Positions 1 to 12,672 of a stretch of DNA of 64,000 bases are shown here, in pieces. Position 1 is the first letter of the stretch; each line of letters opens with the position of its first letter. Under the pieces are notes generated by a model. The model did not search any database and was not told the origin of the DNA. It saw only the letters and a program-made list of their open reading frames with translations. A program made the translations under genes and the position numbers. Source of the stretch: Flaccisagitta enflata (taxonomy: Eukaryota; Chaetognatha; Sagittoidea; Aphragmophora); contig OZ231127.1 in NCBI GenBank assembly GCA_965153355.1, positions 18,042,001 to 18,106,000 on the forward strand, read 5' to 3'.

Positions 1-210
1 CCCCTACCCCTCCACTCGCGCTTACATGCCTTGAGTAGCGACTAGAGACTTTATTTAAGTAACTTTAAGTATTCTAGTCTATTTCAAGAGATGACCCAAC
101 GTCCCCGATGTATTCGTGACAGAAGGACGGAGAGTTGGATCGTCAGATGGAGCAAAAGCCAACCTGCGCAGCCAAGTCCACGAAGAATCAATACTGCCAA
201 AAATGAAAAA

Positions 211-503
211 ACAAGCCCAACCGGGCAACGATGCGTCCGGGCTGTGTCTCAGCGTGTATTGATCATGTGACAAATGTATGAAGAGACAGGTGGACGAACA
301 GACGGGTGAAAGGACTCTCAAAACATGTTGGTTGATCATTTGTTTCAGTGTAGGATCTCACCGTAGCCAAAAACAGCCGAGAAACGCGGTTTTTGCACAG
401 GCGTAACGGACGGACGGACGGACGGACGGACCGACTGACGGACGGACCGACGGACGGACAGACCCTCTTATAGAGATGCGTTCCTGACGGACGCATCTAA
501 AAA
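211..503 (+). mobile_element. Family A element, GATGCG subfamily
   Basis: The left end reads CAAGCCCAACCGGGC, a small GCCC/GGGC hairpin, followed by GATGCGTCC. The body ends in a GGAC/CGGAC tetranucleotide run. The right end is a hairpin with arms AGATGCGT (474-481) and ACGCATCT (491-498), then TAAAAA. A reverse-oriented relative lies at 9141-9438 and shares the body, including the stretch around TGATCATTTGTTTCAGTG. No protein is encoded. Confidence 0.75.
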
Positions 504-589
504 GGCAAAAATGACAAAAATGACAAAAATGACTTTATTTTTGAAATCGTTAAATCTCCATTAGCCTTGAATTTAAAAATGGCTGCAAA

Positions 590-593
<4 letters not shown>

Positions 594-667
<74 letters not shown>
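594..667. repeat. (CT)n microsatellite
   Basis: About 37 uninterrupted CT units. Open frames here encode only Ser-Leu or Arg-Glu runs and are not genes. Confidence 0.95.
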
Positions 668-670
<3 letters not shown>

Positions 671-801
671 TTGGTCAGGATGTATGAGTTCCTCTTAGCT
701 CTTGCCGTTACTCGTGTGTGACGTCATTGAAACCTTGTCCACCTTAGAGTCAGACTAGTGGCCTTCTTTAACCCCAAAATTGTTTCGTCCATTACCACTT
801 G

Positions 802-803
<2 letters not shown>

Positions 804-858
<55 letters not shown>
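804..858. repeat. (CT)n microsatellite at left edge of tandem duplication
   Basis: About 27 CT units. The tract forms the left boundary of the 1-kb duplication that follows. The same (CT)n-GCAAAACTGC junction recurs at 1866. Confidence 0.9.
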
Positions 859-861
<3 letters not shown>

Positions 862-1143
862 AAACTGCAAAAAACGAGAAAAAGAAAAGGAAAACTGGGA
901 TCATTCCTTCTTGCAGTTTGGTCATGCGATAATATCCATCTCTTTCGTTCCCTTTCTCCAATGATATCCATCTTTCTCTGTTTCTCCTACTCTCTATCTC
1001 CAACTCTCTGTTTGCCCGTCAGTGTCTCTGTCTCTGTTTATTTGTCCATTTGTTTGTCTCTGTCTCCCTTTCTGTTTGTTTGTCTGTCTCTCTCTTTTGT
1101 CTGTCTGTCTGTCTCTCTTTTGTCTGTCTGTCTGTCTCTTCTC

Positions 1144-1186
<43 letters not shown>

Positions 1187-1800
1187 GTGTCTTGCTGCTG
1201 TATTTGACGGCCTCATCGCGTCTCAAAATTGTGTTTTTGGCTCATATGGCCAGCGCCATATATATCAATTTTATCACCGATCTTTGTTTCCAACATTAGT
1301 AGTAGTTTTGAAGTGACTTTTACGAATAAGGTTTGTTCTTGGCTTTTTCTTCGTTTTTTTCGGTGCGGCAAAGCAGTGTTTGTCGGTCGGTCGGTCGGTC
1401 AGTAGTTGTGTATTTGGCTTTTTGCCTTGATGGCCAAATCCTTTGTTTCTCCATTTGCCAAGGAGATTACAGTGGGAACCCGATTTAACGACCTTGAAGG
1501 GACTGGGGATTTTTGGTTGTTAATCTGCAGGTTGTTGAATCGAATTTCTTATTTAATTCAATTACTCAATCTAAACAGCTTTAAAACAAGGCAATACTTG
1601 CTAGCATCAGTGCCCAATCAATTGTTACAATCATTACTCAAACAGTTCTGCAATTGGCTAACAATCATGCAGAAAGCAAGACAAACAGAGATTCAGACAA
1701 AGAGATACAGAGATACAGATAGACAAATGTATAAATGCAACATTTATTGTCTCTCTCTTTTGTCTGTCTGTCTGTCTCTCTCTTTTGTTTGTCTGTCTGT

Positions 1801-1866
<66 letters not shown>
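859..1866. repeat. 1-kb tandem duplication, copy 1
   Basis: This block starts GCAAAACTGC and ends in (CT)n. It is repeated almost base for base at 1867-2927. I saw only a few substitutions (for example CCTTTCTCC versus CCTTTATCC) plus different (CT)n lengths. It contains a CTGT/CT-rich zone (about 1020-1184), a degenerate family A remnant with a GGTC run near 1385, and no recognisable gene. Confidence 0.9.
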
Positions 1867-1869
<3 letters not shown>

Positions 1870-2151
1870 AAACTGCAAAAAACGAGAAAAAGAAAAGGAA
1901 AACTGGGATCATTCCTTCTTGCAGTTTGGTCATGCGATAATATCCATCTCTTTCGTTCCCTTTATCCAATGATATCCATCTTTCTCTGTTTCTCCAACTC
2001 TCTATCTCCAACTCTCTGTTTGCCCGTCAGTGTCTCTGTCTCTGTTTATTTGTCCATTTGTTTGTCTCTGTCTCCCTTTCTGTTTGTTTGTCTGTCTCTC
2101 TCTTTTGTCTGTCTGTCTGTCTCTCTTTTGTCTGTCTGTCTGTCTCTTCTC

Positions 2152-2226
<75 letters not shown>

Positions 2227-2844
2227 GTGTCTTGCTGCTGTATTTGACGGCCTCATCGCGTCTCAAAATTGTGTTTTTGGCTCATATGGCCAGCGCCATA
2301 TATATCAATTTTATCACCGATCTTTGTTTCCAACATTAGTAGTAGTTTTGAAGTGACTTTTACGAATAAGGTTTGTTCTTGGCTTTTTCTTCGTTTTTTT
2401 CGGTGCGGCAAAGCAGTGTTTGTCGGTCGGTCGGTCGGTCAGTAGTTGTGTATTTGGCTTTTTGCCTTGATGGCCAAATCCTTTGTTTCTCCATTTGCCA
2501 AGGAGATTACAGTGGGAACCCGATTTAACGACCTTGAAGGGACTGGGGATTTTTGGTTGTTAATCTGCAGGTTGTTGAATCGAATTTCTTATTTAATTCA
2601 ATTACTCAATCTAAACAGCTTTAAAACAAGGCAATACTTGCTAGCATCAGTGCCCAATCAATTGTTACAATCATTACTCAAACAGTTCTGCAATTGGCTA
2701 ACAATCATGCAGAAAGCAAGACAAACAGAGATTCAGACAAAGAGATACAGAGATACAGATAGACAAATGTATAAATGCAACATTTATTGTCTCTCTCTTT
2801 TGTCTGTCTGTCTGTCTCTCTCTTTTGTCTGTCTGTCTGTCTCT

Positions 2845-2927
<83 letters not shown>
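1867..2927. repeat. 1-kb tandem duplication, copy 2
   Basis: Second copy of 859-1866, longer mainly because its (CT)n tracts at 2155-2223 and 2850-2927 are longer. The near-identity points to a very recent duplication or to an assembly artefact at the (CT)n tracts. Confidence 0.9.
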
Positions 2928-2928
<1 letters not shown>

Positions 2929-2930
<2 letters not shown>

Positions 2931-4437
2931 GGGAAAAAAGTCGAAGTCAGTCTTCGACTTTTTTACATATTCCAGAAAAACATGGTTTTCATTTCATTTT
3001 CTTATGAGAAAGTTTCGGCTTTCAATTGATTGAATGTCACCTTCCATGAAAGTGATAAGGTAAGTAAATGTGATAATTCTCTTTTATTTGGCGCCAAGCA
3101 GAGTGCTCTATTTTTTTTGCGTTATGATTTTTTAAAGATGTATTTACGAAAAAAATCATATTGAATTTTTTTCTGTTTTTTATGATTTTAAGTAGGATCA
3201 AGAAAGGAGTGTGTTGTTTGTTTGAGTATGCAAATATAAGAGGGTGTTTTTGAGCATTTTAGCTCATTTAGCTTTTTTACCTACTTAGCTTATTTACTTA
3301 GCTTACCTAATTACCTACCTACTCACCTACCTACTTACCTACTTACTTACCTACCTACGTACCTACTTAGCTTATCTACTTAGCTTACCTACTTAGCTTG
3401 TTTACCAACTTTTTTTTCTGATTTTGAATGCGATAAATGAATAGATATTTTTAAGCATGCAGATATAAGGAAGCATGTCGGTGAGCAAAGCTGCTCAGCT
3501 GTGTGGGTGTTTTTAAGTATTTTTACTCATTCAGCTCATTTTTTTTCTGATTTTAAATAGGATGAATAAAGATACAGGGTGTATCATGCCAAATTAGATA
3601 TAAGAAAACGATGGCATTCTGCTTCTAAAAGTGCAAAAATAGATCTGAAAAAAGATTCAAAGAGCATACAAGCTCCGGTTTTTTGTGTAAAAATTTTATG
3701 AGTCTGGGTCAAATATTCTAGCCACAACATTAATTTGAAGTGAACTGAGCATTTAGAGGAGAGGCTTTTTGGATATGATTGTGATGCTGAAAGCTTTTCT
3801 TTGAATTGCTCTCATTTCTAAACGGCTTGAGCCACATTTGCCAGATTGGTCTCAAATTAAAGAAAATTTGATAAGCTTTAATTTGGGACCAATCTGGCAT
3901 CTGTAACTTAAGTCGTTTAGAAATAAGAGCAATTAAAAAAAAACTTTCAGAATCAAAATCATGTTCAAAGTGCTTCTCCTCTAAATGCTCAATTTATTTC
4001 AAATTGATATTGTGGCTACAATATTTGACCCAGACCCATGAAATTTTTACACAAAAAACCGGAGCTCATGTGCTCTTTGAATCTTTTTTCAAAATTATTT
4101 TTGCACTTTTAGAAGCAGAATGCCATCGTTTTCTTATATCTAATTTGGCATGATACACCCTGTATGTTTTAATTCGAGCATGCAAATACAAGAAAACATG
4201 TCAGTGAGCATAGCTGGTAGCCTAGTTGACTGATTTTGAGTATTTTAGCTCATCCAGCTCATTTGGCTCAGTTCTATTTTTCTATAATTTTCAGTGCAAT
4301 CAATACAAACAATTACTCTTGATTTGATCTAACATAAAAACAAATGTGACTGAAATAAAAGTTTGGTAAAAAATGACCAATTCTTAAAACTTTTTTCCTC
4401 ACGGCGACAGCGCCATTACTGGTAGACTCACAATGAC
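2929..4437. repeat. Dispersed repeat R, copy 1 (interrupted)
   Basis: It begins TTGGGAAAAAAGTCGAAG and ends CGCCATTACTGGTA. A shorter copy lies at 17489-18333. Shared landmarks include TTATTTGGCGCCAAGCAGA, GAGCATTTTAGCTCATTTAGC and the CTCACGGCGACAGC end. Inside are a TACC/TACT-rich microsatellite (about 3280-3405) and the MITE at 3575-4162. No coding potential is evident. Confidence 0.8.
3575..4162. mobile_element. 588-bp foldback MITE, TA target duplication
   Basis: The terminal inverted repeats start CAGGGTGTATCATGCC and the arms run nearly to the centre (about 290 bp each), so the whole element can fold into one hairpin. It is flanked by TA on both sides (3573-3574 and 4163-4164), as expected for Tc1/mariner-type elements. 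The related repeat near 18050-18070 lacks the insertion and serves as an empty site. There is no internal ORF, so it depends on a transposase from elsewhere. Confidence 0.85.
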
Positions 4438-4607
4438 ATATAAAAGAATTTGTGTAGGATATCATAAGTAATTAGTGGAATGTAAAGTATCACTGAAACA
4501 AAGCCAGATAGATTTAGATTTAGATTTAGATATATTTAGCCTAAGGAAAACTTTTTACAAAGTCTTATAGAAAGGCCGTCATAGTCATTAAAATAAAGAT
4601 ACACAGC

Positions 4608-4748
4608 AACCTAGTCGCGGATCGGTAGCCAGGGGCAGTAGAGTAAAAAACATTCATATTTAAAAAAATAGCTAACAGATAGATGTATAGACGGACAGAT
4701 GGACAGCCTGATATGGCAAGTTCTAAAGTCGCGTGCCCACGACTAGAA
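4608..4748 (+). mobile_element. Family A element, degenerate
   Basis: The left part has TAGTCGCGG followed by a decayed GGGCAG motif. The right end has the hairpin-like AGTCG...CGACT (4727-4744) after a GGACAGATGGACAG run. The copy is too diverged to set exact ends. Confidence 0.5.
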
Positions 4749-5338
4749 ACAGTTGATAGAATAGAATCTATTCAATGAAAAGCTTCTCTAATATGTTTTT
4801 TTGTTCAAAGATTTCTTTGGTGTATTCTTCAGCTGCTATCTCATTCACATTTGTGTTTAAAAGTCTTAGTTTATTCTAAAAATTTTTTCATCAACATTAG
4901 AATATATAAAAGCTCAACTAAGTAGGAAAGGTTATGTCACCGAATCAGGAAAAAAAAATCAGGTTTGGCGATTAAATCAGGTGTTGTCAAATCAGGTAAA
5001 ATTAATATTATAAATGAGACCAAAGAAATTTGGATGATAAATTCAAAATGTTGTTAAACCATGTGACGAAAAGGTGGTAGGTAGTTCACTGTATTTAGTT
5101 TTGCTGGTTAGAAGAAAAAACAAACAATCAACAGACATAAAACAAAATGACAGACAGACAGACAGACAGAAGGACAGAGGGATGGACAGACAATCAAAGG
5201 GGCAAGCGGAGCACGCCTTCCCTTTTGGCATCACTGCATGTATTTTCTGTTAGGTTCAGTAGATGTCATCTACAAATATGGGGGAATTCATTACAGGATG
5301 ACAAATATAGTTATGAGACTGATATTTAGAATATAAAA

Positions 5339-5635
5339 TAATAAAGGGATGCTTTATTGCCCATGGGTGTGGGTTGCCATGGAAACACATTTTTATGTGT
5401 TCACGCTAAAGTTTCAATATTTTGAAAAAAATTTTGAAGGAAAATTGTTTAAAATAAGCAACGGCTAAACTAGTAATATTCTTACAGAACATATTGTGGG
5501 AAAGTTGTAGCAAATTTTATTTTAAACAATGTTCCTTCAAAAAATTTCTCAAAATAATAATACTTTAGCGTGAATACATGGAAATGTGTTTCCATGGCAA
5601 CCAACAACCATGGGCAATAAAGCATCCTTTTATTA
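5339..5635. mobile_element. Foldback MITE, about 297 bp
   Basis: Inverted repeats start TAATAAAGGGATGC on the left and end GCATCCTTTTATTA on the right, with arms covering most of the element. The central part (around TTCTTACAGAACATA) is shared with the 601-bp palindrome at 51020-51620, so the two belong to one family. It is non-coding. Confidence 0.8.
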
Positions 5636-5688
5636 AACTATTTTCTAAATATCAAAAATCTACCCTTCAACACACAGACAAACAAACC

Positions 5689-5712
5689 AACAACAACAAC
5701 AACAACAACAGC

Positions 5713-5791
<79 letters not shown>

Positions 5792-5794
5792 GCG
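5689..5794. repeat. (AAC)n microsatellite
   Basis: About 34 AAC units with a rare AGC interruption. The polyasparagine frame across it is a repeat artefact. Confidence 0.95.
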
Positions 5795-6556
5795 ACACTT
5801 TTTTTCATTTCGTGGCTCCGACTTTTGTCTAGCAGTCTATCAGCAAACTGTCTTGCATCTTTTTTCGCTCACTCTACTCACTTGCATCTTCAGTTCTGCA
5901 CTTCATCAATGAGCGTATTCCTGATAAGTAATTGCTGTATTTTGAGCAGTGAGCGTTTGGATTGTACTTGTAAATAGCTTGCTTGCTTTTCCCAAAGTCG
6001 TTGTCTGTCCGCCTGTCGGTCTGTCAGCCTGTCGGTCTGTCCTTGACGCTTTGTTGTTCTAGCCTCTTTGGGTCTTCGGAAACCGTTTTTCGAATCACTG
6101 CGTATATCCGGCCTTGTTCGCGCTATGTATGGGCCGTTTTATGGGACGAAAAGGAACGACCAAATTACTTGAAACAGTTACAGTGGAGCACTGCAAGAGC
6201 GCACCCGCCTTTAAAGCATTCACTTTTCTACCTCGCATGAAATTTTGTAGTTACTCCTATCTTGGTTAAAAATCCGCTTCATTATGAGGCATAATTAGGC
6301 CCAGTCCCCTCACATGCCCTTTAGTGACACCCAACTTCATATTCGAAGCATCGATGTCCTACTTTTTCCAGCTTCAAAACTTACATTTGCGTCGGGAATA
6401 TTAATTTTTGTTTGCCATTGGTAATGCCTTTGGCCCAATACAGGTTTTTTTTAAAAAAATATTTCCGAAAAACTTTTAGGCAAAAAGAAAACATTCTTGG
6501 CTTCAATACTGAGCTAATCAAAATTAAAAAGTTACGAAAAGTTGTTTCTTGGAAAA

Positions 6557-6682
6557 AACAAGGCCGGATACACGGCAGCTTTAGTCGTGGACGAGTGGGC
6601 AGGAGCTGAAATCCCCTAAAAAGGAATTTGTGACCGACCGACGGACTGGCTTATAGCTATAGAGTCGCGTTTTCGCAATTTA
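6557..6682 (+). mobile_element. Family A element
   Basis: Left end AACAAGGCCGGATACACGGC (hairpin GCCG/CGGC), then TTAGTCGTGGACGAGTGGGC, a GACCGACCGACGGAC core and a decayed right hairpin AGTCGCGTTTTCGCAATT. Confidence 0.7.
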
Positions 6683-6942
6683 CGGTCATTGGCACGGGCA
6701 AAAAAAGGTTCTTATGCATTTTTGCCAAAAAGATGGACAGACAGGCCGACGGGCTCAGCTCAGTAACTTACAAATTGCACGGGACTGAGAAAAAAATACG
6801 GAATAGAGCTCTTTACCTCTTGCAACGTTCCATTTTGGAGAGAAACTGTTTGTGTGTGTGTGTTATTTGTGTCACTTTATATTCTGTGCACTGTTCGATA
6901 TGCGATTGATTTAATGTCGCAGGGAGAGTCATACTTTGCTGT

Positions 6943-7126
6943 AAAAACAAGTCTGGATACAAGGTTACCTTAGTCGCGTGCGGGTGGGCAGGGTCAAAGG
7001 CTGACAAAAGCATTTGGGTAGGAGCAGTAATGCAAACACCGCCCGTAAACGCTGAAAAGCAAACGGCGATCAATCGACCAACCGACCGACGTAGCGGGTC
7101 ATAGAGTTGCGCCTCACGACTAAAAA
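6943..7126 (+). mobile_element. Family A element
   Basis: It runs from AACAAGTCTGGATACAAGG through TTAGTCGCGTGCGGGTGGGC and a CCAACCGACCGAC core to AGTTGCGCCTCACGACT followed by TAAAAA. The right hairpin is imperfect. A fragment of another copy (GGGTGGGTAGGTGC core, GACCGACCAACC end) follows at 7127-7260. Confidence 0.65.
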
Positions 7127-7272
7127 TCCAGGCTGAAAACGCACTGACATTATCACATAAGGGTGGGTAGGTGCAAGGGCGTGAACGGCCCTGAAGAACA
7201 GCTACGAACAGCTTCGAAGGAGAGTCATAAAGACTGACCGACCAACCGCCCCTTTAGGATAGAGGGCTGTTT

Positions 7273-7477
7273 GAAAAAAAGGCCGAATACGCGGCTACCC
7301 TAGTCGCGTGCGTGTGGGCAAGAGCAGTGCTGGAGAGGGTCACTGGAGCATTTGGGCAGGAGCAGTACGGTCTAAAAGCTCAAAAACGCCAAAAAAGTAA
7401 AAAGGGGACCAACTGACCGACCAACCAACGGACCGACCGACATGGCAGGGTGTGGAGTCGCGTAGCGCGCGACTAAA
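7273..7477 (+). mobile_element. Family A element
   Basis: Left part GGCCGAATACGCGGC, then TAGTCGCGTGCGTGTGGGCA. The right end is a perfect hairpin AGTCGCG (7456-7462) / CGCGACT (7468-7474) followed by TAAAAA. Confidence 0.75.
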
Positions 7478-7645
7478 AAGGAGTAAAGAAACATGAATGG
7501 ACGTGCCGTGAATTCGATCTCATTGCCATAGGACATTTCTAAATTTTAGTCGCTTTGCTTACAAGTAATAGAATGAAAGAAAAGTTATATCGTTCTACAT
7601 CGCCAGTTTTCGTTCCAGGTTATTCTATACTTTTAAAAACATCTA
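7415..7645. repeat. Segmental duplication, copy 1
   Basis: The 3' end of the preceding family A copy plus about 165 bp of flank, ending CTTTTAAAAACATCT, recurs nearly unchanged at 8150-8385. Because the flanks are shared, the two hairpin ends come from a duplicated locus, not from two insertions. Confidence 0.85.
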
Positions 7646-8130
7646 GTTTTGGAATCTGGGATTTGAGGCTCGATTCTGAGCCTTGAGGCCGGATTTGAGG
7701 CTTTGAAACTGGAATCTGAGGCATGGAGCTGGAATATAAGCTTTCAGGCTAGAATTTGAGCCTCGAGGCTGGATTTTTGGCTTAAAGTCTAGATTTGAGG
7801 GTTGAGGGGGTGGACAGAGAAGGAGGAGAAGAGGGAGGAGAAGTGGAGAGGCTGGAGAGGCTGGATTCTGGGCATTGAGGCTCAATTTGAGCCTTGAGGC
7901 TGGATTTTAAGCTGTGAGGCTGAAATCTGAGGCTAGTAGCTAGAATTCGAGCCTCAAGGCTGGAATTTGAGCCTCAAGGCTAATAATTGAGCCTCGAGGC
8001 TAGATTTTGAGCTTTAAGGCTGGTCGAGGGGGTGGACGGAGAAGAAGAAGAAGGAGAAGGAGAAGAAGGAGGAGAATTTTCTCCTGTGTGAAAGCATAGG
8101 TCATCGGCCCCTTCTTGGCCGCTGCCCAAA
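7645..8130. repeat. GAGGCT-rich minisatellite ending in a family B terminus
   Basis: Irregular 20-26-bp units of the type GAGCCTCGAGGCTGGATTT fill about 7645-8035. They are followed by a family B end (GTGTGAAAGCATAGGTCATC, then GGCCGCTGCCC). The same core plus terminus pairing occurs at 19.6-20.1 kb and 50.5 kb. Confidence 0.7.
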
Positions 8131-8149
8131 AAGGGGACCAACCGACCGA

Positions 8150-8385
8150 CTGACCGACCAACCAACCAACCGACCGACATAGCGGGGTGTGGAGGCGCGT
8201 AGCGCGCGACTAAAAAGGAGTAAAGAAACATGAATGTGGACGTGCCGTGAATTCGATCTCAATGCCATCGGGCATTTCTAAATTTTAGTCGCTTTGCTTA
8301 CAAGTATTAGAATGAAAGAAAAGTTATATCGTTCTACATCGCCAGTTTTCGTTCCAGGTTATTATATACTTTTAAAAACATCTTG
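8150..8385. repeat. Segmental duplication, copy 2
   Basis: Partner of 7415-7645, with a few point differences. It carries the right half of a family A element, ending GCGCGTAGCGCGCGACTAAAAA. Confidence 0.85.
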
Positions 8386-8394
8386 GTTTTTAGG

Positions 8395-8515
8395 TGCGAC
8401 AAAGCACTTCTATAACTGGCTGTGTCCGTCGGTTGGTTGGTTGGTTGGTCGGTCTGTAACACATTTGTTCGACGATCCACACGTCGCACCATATTGGCCT
8501 ACTTGGCCTTGTTTT

Positions 8516-8518
<3 letters not shown>
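8395..8518 (-). mobile_element. Family A element, GGTGC variant
   Basis: The left end is the hairpin GGTGCGACAAAGCACTT, then CTATAACTGGCTGTGTCCG and a GGTTGGTT run. The right end reads GGCCTACTTGGCCTTGTTTT. On the reverse strand the left-end copy reads GGTGCGACG, matching this copy's own hairpin arm rather than the common GTCGCG. Confidence 0.7.

Positions 8519-8520
<2 letters not shown>

Positions 8521-8605
<85 letters not shown>
8521..8605. repeat. (CT)n microsatellite
   Basis: About 42 CT units directly after the family A end. Confidence 0.95.
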
Positions 8606-8608
<3 letters not shown>

Positions 8609-8810
8609 TTGTGGCACTTACATAAAGGGCGATGTTGTCTTTATATAAAATATATAAACAGAGGAAAAAAGATGATGAGGAAGAGGAGATGATGAGGAGG
8701 AAGAGAAGATGACGAGGAGGAAGAGGAGTAAGAGGGCTGTGAAGGAGAGCGCTTTTGCGAGAAGCCCAGAAAACGGAGATTTATGAGGCGTGGCCGACAT
8801 CGTAACAAAG

Positions 8811-9665
8811 ATATCGCGGGTACGCTCATTGCACTGTTGTCGCTTTTTTTGTTTGTCTATCACTATCAGAATATCATCTCAAGATATCGCGGGTACACTC
8901 GTTGCACTGTTGTTGCTTTTTTTGTTTGTCTATCACTATCAGGATATCATCTAAAGATACCGCGGGTAAACTTGTTGCACTGTTGTCACTTTTTTTGTTT
9001 GTCTATCATTATCAGAATATCATCTCAAGATATCGCTGGTACACTTGTTGCACTGTTGTCGCTTTTTTTGTTTGTCTTTCACTATCAGGATATCATCTCA
9101 AGATACCATGGGTAAATTTGTTGCACTGTTGACGCTTTTTAGATGCGTCCTCGCATCTCTATAAGAGGGTCTGTCCGTCCGTCCGTCCGTCCGTCCGTCG
9201 GTCCGTCGGTCGGTCCGTCCGTCCGTTACGCCTGTGCAAAAACCGCGTTTCGCGGCTGTTTTTGGCCACGGTGAGATTCTACACTGAAACAAATGATCAA
9301 CCAACATGTTTTGGGAGCCTCCTCTACTACTCAGTCGTTTCACCCGTCTGTTCATCCATCTGTCTCTCCATATATGTCACATGATCAATTCACGCAGAAA
9401 CACATTCCGGACGCATCTTTGCCCGGTCGGGCTTGTTTGTTTGTCTACCATTATCAGGATATCATCTCAAGATACTGCTGGTAAACTCGTTGCACTGTTA
9501 TCACTTTTTTTGTTTGTCTATCACTATATGGATATCATCTCAAGATATCGCGGGTACACTCGTTTCACTGTTGTCGCTTTTTTTGTTTGTCTATCACAGT
9601 ATCACTATCAGGGTATCATCTCAAGATATCGCGAGTACACTGGAACACTGTTTTCGCCTTTTTTT
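8811..9665. repeat. 73-bp minisatellite, split by an insertion
   Basis: Units follow the pattern GATATCGCGGGTACACTCG, then TTGCACTGTTGTCGC, a T-run and TTTGTCTATCACTATCAGG. There are about four complete units before 9137, one split unit, and about three more diverged units after 9438. Open frames through it are repeat artefacts. Confidence 0.9.
9141..9438 (-). mobile_element. Family A element inserted in a minisatellite unit
   Basis: It starts with the hairpin AGATGCG (9141-9147) / CGCATCT (9152-9158) and ends GCCCGGTCGGGCTTGTTT, where GCCCG/CGGGC forms the other terminal hairpin. Neighbouring minisatellite units show the uninterrupted site, a run of seven Ts followed by GTTTGTC. No target duplication beyond ambiguous Ts is visible. 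Confidence 0.85.
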
Positions 9666-9699
9666 GTTTGTCCATCCTGAGGGTATCATCCCCTCAAGA

Positions 9700-10290
9700 T
9701 TCTGCGTTCCATCCCTGTATTGTGTTGCACACTCTTTTCTTTATATAAGAACATGTTATTTTTTTCTGAGGCTCGATGTTCTTATTTCTAAGGCAACTTG
9801 GGGCTTAAATTGTTCATACAATGTTTTTATTTTTCCAAGCACCAGCTTATACAGGAATGTTTTTATTTATTGTTAACTCTGATCGACAATCGGAAGGATA
9901 AGAATACTATAATATTAATCGCAAACAAATCAAATTAAAGTGTAAGACTATTTGAAATCAACTATTACAATATTAAAGTCACTATTGCCTTTCTTCGCGC
10001 AGTTCCATAATCAGTCTAGAGCAAAAGAAGGAAGAGTATTTTAATAATCCTTCTGTTGCAAGGCTGACAAAATTCTTATGATTGTTTTTATTGTTTTCCA
10101 CATCTGAGCCTCAATGTTCTTATAAACAGCTTATAAAACAAGGTTCTTAGTCAAAGAAAAGAAAGTAGATAGATAGTTCAGTTTCTTGTTTCTGTCCTTT
10201 ATCCATTCTGCGTTTTTGTGTCTCTTCCCTGTTTGTATCTTAGTTTCTTCCTTTTTTTGTATATTTTACTCTTCTCCGGCAACCAGTCCC
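9700..10290. other. Unannotated AT-rich stretch
   Basis: No gene, RNA or mobile element that I can support. It has low complexity in places only. Confidence 0.5.
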
Positions 10291-11440
<1,150 letters not shown>

Positions 11441-11443
11441 GTT

Positions 11444-11448
<5 letters not shown>

Positions 11449-11515
<67 letters not shown>
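11449..11515. repeat. (CT)n microsatellite
   Basis: About 33 CT units abutting the family A element that follows. Confidence 0.95.
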
Positions 11516-11517
<2 letters not shown>

Positions 11518-11523
11518 GTTTTT

Positions 11524-11826
11524 AGATGCGCCCTCGCATCTCTATAACAGGCTGTGTCCGTCGGTTGGTCGGTCGGTTGGTTGGTTGGTAATGCATTCAT
11601 TAAAAACATCAAAATCATGCATTTTTTCAATAGGAAAGAGTTTCTAACTCAGTAAAAGTAGCATACATTAAATCATTTATTCATTCATAAATAACATTCA
11701 ATCAAAAAAAAACATTCATTCATAAAAAACATTTATTCATAAAAAATGTTCATTCATAAGAAACATTCATTCATAAAAAACATTCATTCAAAGAGGACGC
11801 ATCGTTGGCCTACTTGGCCTTGTTTT
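11524..11826 (-). mobile_element. Family A element, GATGCG subfamily with CATT core
   Basis: Hairpin AGATGCG (11524-11530) / CGCATCT (11535-11541), then CTATAACAGGCTGTGTCCG, a GGTTGGTC run, a body with CATTCATTCATAAAAAA repeats, and the end GGACGCATCGTTGGCC, ACTTGGCCTTGTTTT. Close relatives are at 44455-44686 and, reversed, at 53213-53440. Confidence 0.85.
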
Positions 11827-12350
11827 CATATTTCTCGTATGCCATAACATAAGTCTTGCGCCGCTCCACAGTCATGACTCTATTCATGAGTTTTTTCCTC
11901 TTTTCTCTATTTCCTTTCAGGCTCTCGAAATCATGTCCAAGTGCCATTTATGCCTTCAAAACTTAAACAAAACAAAAACAAAACAAAAAAATAACAACAA
12001 AAACAAAAACCATAAAAGAAAGAAAGAAAGAAAAAAAGTTAACTTCCCAAAACATTTTGTGATTTTCGGCCAACACATTTTTTTCGGATGTACCTTCTCG
12101 ATTTAGCCACATGTGCAGACTGGAGAGCGACACGTGCGCGTGCGTCGCTCAATAAAACTTCATGCTTCTGCGTGAGTCTTGGGTTTGTGCATGCGTCTTC
12201 AGTGAAGGTGTGTTTGAGTGATCGTTATTGTACATTTATCTGTTTGATCTGTCGTAGCGTTTCTGTCTCATTGAGTAGCTATCTCCATCTGTTTGTCTGT
12301 CTTCTCTCTCTCTCTGGGTCCGTATGTCTGTCTTTTCTTTCTTTCTCCGT
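11827..12350. other. Unannotated stretch with A-rich and CTGT-rich parts
   Basis: It includes an AAAACAAAAAC/GAAAGAAAGA tract (about 11960-12040). I see no convincing exon. Confidence 0.5.
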
Positions 12351-12351
12351 C

Positions 12352-12581
<230 letters not shown>

Positions 12582-12672
12582 TTCTTCTCTCGACATATTG
12601 TGAACTGAGGCGACCCTCATCAACCGGTGCGACCCCATCCTCGATGCTGATAGCCTCTTTCTCCTACATTTA

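Noticed and set aside
5689-5832. Polyasparagine protein
   Set aside because: Frame through an AAC microsatellite, flanked by a foldback MITE.
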